This document shows, in pieces, positions 1 through 6,722 of a stretch of 7,419 nucleotides of DNA. Positions within the stretch are counted from its first letter, which is position 1; each line of letters begins with the position of its first letter. The notes under the pieces were generated by a model. The model saw only the letters and a list, made by a program, of their open reading frames with translations, was not told the origin of the DNA and made no database searches. A program made the translations under genes and the position numbers. Origin of the DNA: Acidobacteriaceae bacterium (GTDB taxonomy: Bacteria; Acidobacteriota; Terriglobia; Terriglobales; Acidobacteriaceae); contig PMXH01000188.1 of NCBI GenBank assembly GCA_003165855.1, forward strand, positions 1 to 7,419, in the 5' to 3' direction.

Positions 1-2037
1 TGGAGTTCCTGGTACAACCAGCCGACGGCCCAGATTTATCACGTCGCAGTGACCACTACCTTTCCGTATTGGGTTTGTGGAGGCCAACAGGAGAGCGGTT
101 CCGTCTGCATCGCAAGCCGCGGCAACGACGGCGCGATCACCTACCGCGAGTGGCATCCCGTCGGCGCGATCGAATATGGTTACGTCACACCCGATCCGCT
201 CGACCCTGACATCATTTACGGCGGCGGCAGAAGCGAGGTCTCCAAGTTTCACTGGTTCACCGGGCAGGTGCAGAACATCACCCCGATCCCGCTGCGCACC
301 GCGAAATACCGAACCGACCGCACCGAGCCCTTGCTGTTCTCGCCCCTCGACCCGCACGTTCTATATTTCGCCAGCAACGTGCTCTTCAAAACCACCAACG
401 GCGGAAACTCTTGGCAGACCATCAGTTCCGATCTCACTCGCGAGAATCCCGGCGTTCCGTCTAGCGTAGGCACTCTCGTCCCCAAGGGCGCCGACCAGCA
501 GCGTGGCGTCATCTACGCGCTTGCTCCTTCGTTCAAGAACATTAATACGCTCTGGGCGGGCACCGACGACGGTCTGATTTGGCGGACTCGCGACGGCGGC
601 ACGAAGTGGAACGACATTACTCCGCCGGCTCTGACGCCCTGGAGCAAGGTCACCCAGATCAGTGCCTCGCACTTCGATGACGATACCGCCTACGCCTCGG
701 TGAGCCGATTCCGCATCAACGATGAGCAGCCATACATTTACCGCACTCACGATGGCGGCAAGTCCTGGACGCTGATTACGGCTGGCCTTCCCGGCCTCGG
801 CCCCGTAGACACCGTTCGCGAAGATCCCGTCCGCAAAGGCCTGCTCTTTGCTGGCACCGAGAACTCAGTCTGGGTCTCGTTCGACGACGGCGACCGCTGG
901 CAATCTTTGCAGCTGAATCTGCCGCACACTTCCATGCGCGATCTCTGGATTCACGACAACGATCTCATCGTAGCCACGCACGGCCGCTCATTCTGGATTC
1001 TGGATGACATCGCTCCGCTGCGCGAAGCAACCGATTCGATCGCCGCCGCCGCCGCGCATCTCTTCACTCCTGCCCCCGCCTACCGCATGCAACGTGATAC
1101 CTACACCGACACGCCGCTCCCGCCCGACGAGCCCGCCGCCGCTAATCCTCCCGACGGCGTGGTCATTGATTACTATCTGGCTCACGCCGCCTCCGCTCCC
1201 ATCACTCTCGAAATCCTCGACGCTCACGGCCAACTCGTTCGCAAGTATTCCAGCGCGGACAAGCCCGATGTCAGCGAGACTGACCTGAAGAAACAACTCA
1301 TTCCCCTTTACTGGCTGCGTCCTTTCCATCCTCTGCCCTCTGATGCCGGCATGCACCGCTGGGTTTGGGATCTGCACCATCCCACGCCCGATTCCACACG
1401 CCACGACTATCCCATCTCCGCAATTCCAGGGGATACACCGCGTTACCCGCTCGGTCCGACGGCTTTGCCTGGCTCGTATACCGCGCGGCTCACCGCAAAC
1501 GGAAAAACTTATACCGCGCCCTTCGTGGTGAAGGTGGACCCTCGCGTAAAGATCTCGGCAGTCAGCCTGGAGAAGAAGTTCCAGTTTGAATTTCGCCTCG
1601 CCTCCCTCCTTAGTGAGACTTCACAGGCAGTACTGCAAGCCGGATCGATTCGCGAGCCCTTACAGAAACTGAGCCAGCAAGCCACCGGCCCGATCCACGA
1701 TTCCGTTCAGGCTTTCCAGAATAAACTCGCGGCAGTTCTTGGGGCGTCGGCCGGGCTCTTCGCGCAACCTTCCGGCGAAGTCACTCTCACGCGAGTAAAC
1801 GGACAGGTTGCCGTGCTATATGGCCAGGTGTGGCAGGTCGATGCGGAGCCAACCGCTTCGCAGTCGGAAGCCATCGCAGCCACAGAACACGACGCATTGG
1901 AGGCAATTAAACGGTGGGATGCTCTCAAGACGACAGACCTTCCAGCGCTCAACCGCGCCCTCAGCGAGGCAAACCTGCCGGCGGTACGGATTGAAATAGA
2001 TCTGCACAAAGAAGATGCGGTTATGGATGAAGAATAG
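1..2037 (+). CDS. BNR/Asp-box (VPS10/sortilin-like) beta-propeller protein, 5'-truncated by window edge
   Basis: The frame is open from base 1, so the gene begins upstream; a GTG at 49 lies inside conserved sequence and is not the start. 678 residues are visible. Four Asp-box motifs (x-x-D/N-x-G-x-x-W) are encoded at 388-414 (KTTNGGNSW), 583-609 (RTRDGGTKW), 742-768 (RTHDGGKSW) and 874-900 (VSFDDGDRW), each the hallmark turn of a propeller blade. The early stretch with SSWYNQPTAQ, FPYWVCGGQQESG and DPHVLYFASNVLF fits the bacterial proteins often annotated as glycosyl hydrolase, sortilin-like or WD40/YVTN/BNR repeat. After the propeller (to about base 1000) comes a Pro/Ala-rich linker, an Ig-like beta segment (about 1150-1550) and a helical C-terminus. 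The family is usually exported, but the signal peptide would be off-window. Enzymatic activity is not demonstrable: I see no assignable catalytic pair. No T-tract terminator follows the stop. Confidence 0.88.
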   Translation, partial: WSSWYNQPTAQIYHVAVTTTFPYWVCGGQQESGSVCIASRGNDGAITYREWHPVGAIEYGYVTPDPLDPDIIYGGGRSEVSKFHWFTGQVQNITPIPLRTAKYRTDRTEPLLFSPLDPHVLYFASNVLFKTTNGGNSWQTISSDLTRENPGVPSSVGTLVPKGADQQRGVIYALAPSFKNINTLWAGTDDGLIWRTRDGGTKWNDITPPALTPWSKVTQISASHFDDDTAYASVSRFRINDEQPYIYRTHDGGKSWTLITAGLPGLGPVDTVREDPVRKGLLFAGTENSVWVSFDDGDRWQSLQLNLPHTSMRDLWIHDNDLIVATHGRSFWILDDIAPLREATDSIAAAAAHLFTPAPAYRMQRDTYTDTPLPPDEPAAANPPDGVVIDYYLAHAASAPITLEILDAHGQLVRKYSSADKPDVSETDLKKQLIPLYWLRPFHPLPSDAGMHRWVWDLHHPTPDSTRHDYPISAIPGDTPRYPLGPTALPGSYTARLTANGKTYTAPFVVKVDPRVKISAVSLEKKFQFEFRLASLLSETSQAVLQAGSIREPLQKLSQQATGPIHDSVQAFQNKLAAVLGASAGLFAQPSGEVTLTRVNGQVAVLYGQVWQVDAEPTASQSEAIAATEHDALEAIKRWDALKTTDLPALNRALSEANLPAVRIEIDLHKEDAVMDEE

Positions 2038-2118
2038 GCACAGCTCGTTCCTCTTCAGTCAGAGGATTTGCTCTGTGGACGAAAGTTAGCAAGCTCTTCT
2101 TGTCGTTGGCGAGTCGTG

Positions 2119-2132
2119 TGCAAGATCTTGCA
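2119..2132. promoter_or_regulatory. Perfect 14-bp palindrome, possible operator
   Basis: TGCAAGATCTTGCA is its own reverse complement, with no central spacer, so it suits binding by a dimeric regulator rather than a hairpin. It lies about 72 bp upstream of the TATAAT box of the Kelch gene and 30 bp centre to centre from a second palindrome. The operator role is inferred from symmetry and location only. Confidence 0.35.
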
Positions 2133-2150
2133 AACCCTCCTCTTCGCGCA

Positions 2151-2160
2151 AAATTAATTT
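2151..2160. promoter_or_regulatory. Perfect 10-bp AT-rich palindrome, possible operator or UP-like element
   Basis: AAATTAATTT is a perfect palindrome in the most AT-rich spot of the intergenic region. It ends 43 bp before the TATAAT box, the zone where UP elements or activator sites are found. Function is inferred; AT-rich palindromes of this size also arise by chance. Confidence 0.25.
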
Positions 2161-2203
2161 GTCAAATCTTTGCACCAGCAGATCAGAATTCCCGCAACCG
2201 AGT

Positions 2204-2209
2204 TATAAT
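2204..2209 (+). promoter_or_regulatory. Putative sigma70-type -10 box for the Kelch gene
   Basis: An exact TATAAT lies 118 bases before the start codon of the Kelch gene. No recognisable -35 hexamer sits 16-18 bp upstream (GATCAG region), and no TG precedes it for an extended -10, so an activator may be needed. The predicted transcript start is near 2216, giving a leader of about 110 nt. Confidence 0.45.
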
Positions 2210-2213
2210 CCGT

Positions 2214-2234
2214 CGGCCTTGAGATTCCAGGCCG
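2214..2234 (+). other. Leader hairpin at the predicted transcript start
   Basis: CGGCCT (2214-2219) pairs perfectly with AGGCCG (2229-2234) around a 9-nt loop, essentially at the predicted +1. A competing pairing, CTTGAG (2218-2223) with CTCAAG (2238-2243), overlaps the first arm, so the two structures exclude each other. There is no T-tract, so it is not a terminator. It could protect the mRNA 5' end or be an incidental structure. Confidence 0.3.
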
Positions 2235-2315
2235 AAGCTCAAGCTGCTACCCTCTGCGGCGTTGCACTGTGGGGAACACCGCATCAGCGTTCACGTTGAG
2301 ATAAATCAAAATAAC

Positions 2316-2322
2316 GAGAGGA
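2316..2322 (+). promoter_or_regulatory. Ribosome-binding site of the Kelch gene
   Basis: GAGAGGA ends five bases before the ATG at 2328. This spacing, and the signal peptide that starts exactly there, decides the start. The in-frame ATG at 2262 would add 22 polar residues ahead of the signal peptide and is rejected. Confidence 0.75.
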
Positions 2323-2327
2323 AACAA

Positions 2328-3806
2328 ATGAAGCTTTTCCGTACGCTCGCAATCGCGCTTCTGACTCTACTGGCGTGGTCGGGGATCGCCAGCTCCCAGG
2401 AACCCCTTACTTCAAAATGGACGAAGCTCACAAACCAGCCAACTTGGTTCACCGACACCGCGCTCTTGCTGACCGACGGAACCGTCATGATGCATGAGTA
2501 CAACAGCAACGCCTGGTGGCAGCTCACTCCCGATATCACAGGAAATTATGTGAATGGCACTTGGACCCAGCTGGCCTCGATGAAGTCGGGGTACGCGCCG
2601 CTCTACTTTGCCTCCGCCATACTGCCCGACGGCCGCGTTCTCGTCGAGGGCGGAGAGTACAACAACCTCCAACAGGACGAAACCAACATGGGAGCGATCT
2701 ACGATCCCGTCGCCAATGCGTGGACCGCCGTCAACCCACCTAGCGGGTGGACTACGATCGGCGATTCCCCGGCGATCGTCCTGCCCGACGGAACATTCAT
2801 GATGGGCCAAGGAGGACAGCCCTCTGAGAAACAGGTGCTATTCGATGCCACTACCCTGACTTGGACAGCTGTCACGGGCAGTGGAAAGGCCGACGGTTTC
2901 TCCGAGGAAGGCTTTGCTCTTCTGCCCGACGGCAACGTGCTCACGGTTGATACCGAAGACGGAACCAACTCCGAAGTCTATAACCCGTCGACTCAAAAGT
3001 GGACGAGTGCGGGTAGTACGATCGTCACGCTGCCCAACAGTGGCGGCCTGGGCATCGTCCCGGAAATGGGCCCGCTCATGCAGCGTCCTGATGGCAGTGT
3101 GGTTGCCTTCGGCGCAACCACTCACACCTCCATCTACAGCACATCAACCGGTACCTGGACCGCCGGCCCTAACTTCCCCAACTCCAACGATATAGCCGAC
3201 GGTAACGCGACCATCCTTCCCGACGGCAACATCCTCGTCTACACCAGCCCTGGCGTCTTCAGCGGCACCGGCAGCTTCTATGAATTCAGTTTCCCCGGAA
3301 ACACATTCATAGCAGCTCCGTCGACTGCAGACGGCGCGAAGCTGGAATCATGGGACGCTCGGCAGTTGCTACTACCGACCGGACAAGTGATGTGGATGGC
3401 TTCCAGCGGCAACCAGCCCGTCGTTCATGATGTCGAGATCTATACGTCCAAGGGCACTGTCAACGCCGCCTGGGCGCCCGCCATCACTTCGGTGCCCCGC
3501 AGCCTGGCCCCGGGCGGAACCTACACCATCTCCGGTACGCAGTTCAACGGTCTCTCCGCTGGCACCACCTACGGAGACGATTCCCAGATGGCCACCAGCT
3601 ATCCGCTGGTTCGCATTGTTAACTCAGCCACCAAACACGTGTTCTATGCCCGCACGTCTAATTTCAGCACCATGGGCATCGCCACCGGCAGCACTGTCGT
3701 TTCCGCCACCTTCGTGGTTCCCACAACTATCGAAACTGGTGCGAGCGCAATCGTTGTCGTCGCCAACGGAATTCCCTCCAAGGCAAGACCGGTTACGATC
3801 GAGTAA
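2328..3806 (+). CDS. Secreted seven-bladed Kelch-like beta-propeller with C-terminal E-set domain
   Basis: The 492-residue product begins with a signal peptide: Lys2/Arg5, a hydrophobic core to about residue 20, and probable cleavage after A-S-S (about residue 23). The body has seven evenly spaced blade motifs of the form L-P-D-G-x-hydrophobic, at residues 48 (LTDG), 99, 152, 199, 253 (RPDG), 297 and 349 (LPTG). Most are followed by a Kelch-like Y/F-D/N-P-x-x-x-x-W strand, such as IYDPVANAW (124-132) and VYNPSTQKW (217-225). Residues about 384-492 form an Ig/E-set-like domain with TYGDDSQMATSYPLVRI (414-430), the same layout as galactose oxidase-like proteins. The protein contains no cysteine at all, so the Cys-Tyr cofactor of galactose oxidase cannot form. 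It is probably a periplasmic or extracellular binding protein; ligand unknown. The gene has its own promoter-like region and terminator, so it is likely monocistronic. Confidence 0.9.
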   Translation: MKLFRTLAIALLTLLAWSGIASSQEPLTSKWTKLTNQPTWFTDTALLLTDGTVMMHEYNSNAWWQLTPDITGNYVNGTWTQLASMKSGYAPLYFASAILPDGRVLVEGGEYNNLQQDETNMGAIYDPVANAWTAVNPPSGWTTIGDSPAIVLPDGTFMMGQGGQPSEKQVLFDATTLTWTAVTGSGKADGFSEEGFALLPDGNVLTVDTEDGTNSEVYNPSTQKWTSAGSTIVTLPNSGGLGIVPEMGPLMQRPDGSVVAFGATTHTSIYSTSTGTWTAGPNFPNSNDIADGNATILPDGNILVYTSPGVFSGTGSFYEFSFPGNTFIAAPSTADGAKLESWDARQLLLPTGQVMWMASSGNQPVVHDVEIYTSKGTVNAAWAPAITSVPRSLAPGGTYTISGTQFNGLSAGTTYGDDSQMATSYPLVRIVNSATKHVFYARTSNFSTMGIATGSTVVSATFVVPTTIETGASAIVVVANGIPSKARPVTIE

Positions 3807-3862
3807 GGATTCGCGCCGTCCACCTCGAGTGCCGGCGTGGCTCTGAATTCCAAAACTCTACC

Positions 3863-3901
3863 GCGCCGTGATTCGTACCATCGGATCACGGCGCCTTTTT
3901 T
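3863..3901 (+). terminator. Rho-independent terminator of the Kelch gene
   Basis: A 13-bp stem (3863-3875 with 3882-3894; one G-T wobble, otherwise Watson-Crick) closes a six-base TACCAT loop and is followed by C and six Ts (3896-3901). It lies 57 bp after the Kelch stop codon. On the opposite strand the stem is followed after seven bases by only TTTT, so termination of the convergent ligase transcript here would be weak at best. Confidence 0.92.
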
Positions 3902-3981
3902 CTTGTTCCTTAGCTCTCCAACTGCCGGTATGGATTGACCATCAAAGTCTCACCTCCGCAATCTCACTTCGCTCCTGCCGA

Positions 3982-6528
3982 TTACAACCCTTCCACCACG
4001 CTCTGCAGTTCCCTTGCGATCTGCTCGGGATCGCTGCCCGCCGGAAACCTCATTGGCTGGCCGATTCGCACACCTATCTTCCTCGGCGGCGCAAACCGCT
4101 TGCCCGCTTGCTTCACTTCAAACAACCCCACAATCCGCATGGGCAGTACAGGAATCCCGAGATTGTTCGCCAGCAACCCGATCCCCGCGCGAAACGGATT
4201 CGTCTTGCCATCTACCGTGTGTCGTCCCTCGGGAAACACCAGCACGCTGTATCCACAGTCCACCGCCTCACCAGCGTAAGCGAAACTCTGCCGGAAGCCA
4301 GCCTCGCGCGGCAACGGAAACAGATTGAGGAGAGAAACTCCCAGCAACCATTTCGTGTAATCGTGGATTTTGCCGAACAAACCTCTACTCGCCGGCGGTG
4401 TGTGCAACGACTCCAAAGCTTCTCCCCGAGTTGCAATCACAATCCGAATCCGCAGCCGCGCTGGTAAGGCCCCCTGCACGAACGCGAAATCCACATCTGA
4501 AATATGATTGCAGACCACCAGCAGCGGCCCGCTCCAGCCTCGTAAGTTTTCCCGCCCCTCGATCCGCGGCCAGCCCAGCACCATCATGGCCGGTTGCATC
4601 AACAGGTAATGAGCCAACCATCGCAACCACGTCACCGGCCACCGCAATACCCATCGCGGATAGTGATACTCGGCCCGCGGCCGCGCTTCACCGCTTAGCA
4701 TCCGTTCGACATCGCCCAGCGTACGCGCCGCACTGAACCGCGTCTCGCTCAGATCTATTTGATATCGATCCTCGAGTGCGCTGATCAGCTCCACGCGATC
4801 CAGCGAACTGAGGCCGATCTCTGCGTCGAGCGCTGCGTCACCTTTCAGCCCCTTCACGCTTCGCCCCGTGATCCGGCCAATCAACTCCATCACTGGATTC
4901 GCACTCGCAAGATCCTCGCCTCCGGTCTGCAGAATCCGTCTGGCCGCAAATTCCGTAATCAAATTCCTCCGCGGCTTCTGCGTACTCGTACGCGGGAAGT
5001 CTTCCTGCGGCCACTCGATCCACATCCGCATGCGCTGAAATTCCGCCAGCGATTGGTTCGCGCGCTCGACCACTCCTGCAACCCTGGCATCGCCCCGCAA
5101 AATCACCACCGCGCACGGCTCCGCATTCCCTCCCCGTTCCATTCCCACCACCACGCAATCTTTCACTTCCGGCTGCCGTCGCAGCGCCGCCTCCAAGTCT
5201 TCCGGATAGATATTCAATCCACCCGGTGTGACGATCACTTCTTTCTTGCGCCCCTTGAAATATAGGTTCCCGGCCTCATCCAGCGCGCCCACGTCTCCGG
5301 TGCGGTACCACCCGTCCTTATCTGTAACCTCGCCAGCCGCTCGGCCCTGCCCACTCTTATTCCAATACCCCGCCGCCACGCCGCCACCACGGATCAAGAT
5401 CTCCCCATCTTCCGCCAGCTTCACTTCCCGCCCCGGCAGCACTTTCCCAATCGACCCTTTTCCCAACCTGAATGGATGATTCACGCTAACCAGCGACGTC
5501 GTCTCCGTCAGCCCATATCCCTGGATCGCGGCATAGCCCAGCCGATCCCAGAATTTTTCCGTCTCCGCATCCAGCGCCGCCCCTCCGCAAATAAACGCCC
5601 AGAACTTCCAGCCAAACTGTCGGCGAATCCCGCGGAAGATCCACCACCGGTGTAGAAAGTGCTTTCCTTCTGACGAGAGGAACCGCCGCCGAAAGTCCTC
5701 GATCTTCCCGCCATCTTCGAGATCGCGCGCGATCTTCTGCTTCAAAGACTGCAAAACTCTCGGCACCGTCACCAACACCGAAACCCGCTCCCGTCGAATC
5801 GTGCTCACAATCTCCGAAGGCTTCAACTCCTCCTGAAAAATCACAGTCCCACCCAGCAGCGGAGGCAGAAACATCCCCAGAAACTGCCCAAACACATGGC
5901 TCAGCGGCAGCAAATTCAAGAACCGTACCGGATGCACCCAGCGCTCATACTTCAAATAAGCTTGCATCTCCCGCTCCAGCGGCTCGATGTTCGCCAGCAC
6001 ATTCCCATGCGTGATGACGACACCCTTGGGCTCGGCGGTAGTGCCGGAAGTAAATACAATCTGCAGGATGTCATCGCGCCCAGTCGCCACCTGCGAATCC
6101 GACCGTAGCGCCGGCGTCCCGCCGGCAATTCCCGACAAATCTTCCAGACCGACGTAAGGCACCGCAGCCGCACCAAACTCCGCCGCATGCCTCCGGGAAC
6201 AAACCCAAAGCCAAGCCTCAACCTGCCCCGCAACCCGCCCAGCAAACTCCGCGGAAGCCCCATCATCCATAGGCACGACAACCACGCCGCGCAAAGCGCA
6301 TCCAAAAAACGCCGCCACCCACTCCGCCGAATTCTCCCCCCAAAGCATCACCCGCTCGCCCTTGCCAATCCCGCGGGACTCCAAGTCACCGGCGAACTGC
6401 AACGCCATCTCCAAGACCTGCCCATAAGTGAACCACTCCATCCGGTATCCACACCGCTGCCCATAAGCGCGCTCCTCGCGGTGCGCCCGAAAGTTCGCCA
6501 GGAAAAGCTCTGCTAAAGATTCAGCCAT
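3982..6528 (-). CDS. Fused AMP-forming acyl ligase - acyl carrier protein - PlsC-type acyltransferase
   Basis: 848 residues, three domains. Residues 1 to about 525 are an adenylate-forming acyl-CoA/acyl-ACP ligase: ATP-binding loop TSGTTAEPKG (160-169), GYGLTET (337-343), YRTGD (408-412), GRKKE hinge (426-430) and a C-terminal PRTSTQKPRR in which Lys518 is the likely catalytic lysine. Residues about 543-613 are a carrier domain with IGLSSLDRVEL; Ser575 is the expected phosphopantetheine site. Residues about 620-848 are a PlsC/LPLAT acyltransferase: NHISDVD (674-680, NHxSxxD), FPLPR (737-741), FPEGR (765-769) and IPVLP (792-796). A Trp/Arg-rich stretch before it (622-655) may dock on the membrane. 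Predicted role: activate a free fatty acid with ATP, load it on the built-in carrier and transfer it to a lysophospholipid or similar acceptor. E. coli Aas joins ligase and acyltransferase in the opposite order without a carrier. Acyl chain and acceptor are unknown. The ATG start is favoured by the typical ligase N-terminus, although no Shine-Dalgarno precedes it. Confidence 0.93.
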   Translation of the reverse strand: MAESLAELFLANFRAHREERAYGQRCGYRMEWFTYGQVLEMALQFAGDLESRGIGKGERVMLWGENSAEWVAAFFGCALRGVVVVPMDDGASAEFAGRVAGQVEAWLWVCSRRHAAEFGAAAVPYVGLEDLSGIAGGTPALRSDSQVATGRDDILQIVFTSGTTAEPKGVVITHGNVLANIEPLEREMQAYLKYERWVHPVRFLNLLPLSHVFGQFLGMFLPPLLGGTVIFQEELKPSEIVSTIRRERVSVLVTVPRVLQSLKQKIARDLEDGGKIEDFRRRFLSSEGKHFLHRWWIFRGIRRQFGWKFWAFICGGAALDAETEKFWDRLGYAAIQGYGLTETTSLVSVNHPFRLGKGSIGKVLPGREVKLAEDGEILIRGGGVAAGYWNKSGQGRAAGEVTDKDGWYRTGDVGALDEAGNLYFKGRKKEVIVTPGGLNIYPEDLEAALRRQPEVKDCVVVGMERGGNAEPCAVVILRGDARVAGVVERANQSLAEFQRMRMWIEWPQEDFPRTSTQKPRRNLITEFAARRILQTGGEDLASANPVMELIGRITGRSVKGLKGDAALDAEIGLSSLDRVELISALEDRYQIDLSETRFSAARTLGDVERMLSGEARPRAEYHYPRWVLRWPVTWLRWLAHYLLMQPAMMVLGWPRIEGRENLRGWSGPLLVVCNHISDVDFAFVQGALPARLRIRIVIATRGEALESLHTPPASRGLFGKIHDYTKWLLGVSLLNLFPLPREAGFRQSFAYAGEAVDCGYSVLVFPEGRHTVDGKTNPFRAGIGLLANNLGIPVLPMRIVGLFEVKQAGKRFAPPRKIGVRIGQPMRFPAGSDPEQIARELQSVVEGL

Positions 6529-6722
6529 GGAGTGAAGAGGCAGCAGGGAACAAACCGCTGCCCCTAGGCAAGTCTAGTAGCAGCAGGGAAACAATCGCAT
6601 ATTCGGAGTGATAATCGGTTCAGCATGTGCGCCTAAAAGCATGTGAGGGTAAGCTGTTTGCACCATCTGGCCGAACCGGTTAACCTGAGGCACTACATTT
6701 ACGATGTCTGACAATTCCACGG
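6529..6722. other. Divergent intergenic region, 194 bp
   Basis: This region must hold the promoters of the ligase fusion (leftward) and the small exported protein (rightward). Besides the 40-bp-spaced repeat it contains AGCATGTG twice (6622-6629 and 6638-6645, 16 bp apart) and overlapping palindromes AACCGGTT (6674-6681) and GGTTAACC (6678-6685). A GATAAT at 6610-6615 (+) resembles a -10 box but has no fitting -35. I cannot assign a promoter to either gene with confidence. Confidence 0.4.
6540..6591. repeat. Pair of direct repeats in the divergent promoter region
   Basis: GCAGCAGGGAA occurs exactly at 6540-6550 and 6580-6590, 40 bp apart. Similarity continues past each copy (CAAACCGC against ACAATCGC, one gap). 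They lie just upstream of the ligase start codon and between two divergent genes. They may be binding sites on the same helix face, or a small local duplication. Confidence 0.45.

Noticed and set aside
988..1404. 138-residue minus-strand open frame opposite the BNR protein
   Set aside because: It arises from codon bias of the GC-rich sense gene; the product is Gly/Arg-rich with no motifs.
2050..2065. CCTCT/AGAGG hairpin after the BNR gene as a terminator
   Set aside because: The stem has only five pairs and is followed by ATTTGCTCTG rather than a T-tract; a competing CAGAG/CTCTG pairing is equally weak.
2262..2327. Upstream in-frame ATG extending the Kelch protein by 22 residues
   Set aside because: It would bury the signal peptide, it has no ribosome-binding site, and the extension is polar; the ATG at 2328 has both.
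2328..3806. Annotation of the Kelch protein as an active galactose oxidase
   Set aside because: The protein has no cysteine, so the Tyr-Cys cofactor cannot form.
3868..4467. 199-residue plus-strand open frame opposite the acyltransferase domain
   Set aside because: It begins inside the terminator hairpin, is antisense to clear PlsC motifs and encodes a low-complexity Arg/His/Pro-rich product; it is a shadow of the real gene.
4759..5265. 168-residue plus-strand open frame opposite the carrier domain
   Set aside because: It is antisense to the conserved carrier and ligase C-terminal motifs, and its translation has no recognisable domain or ribosome-binding site.
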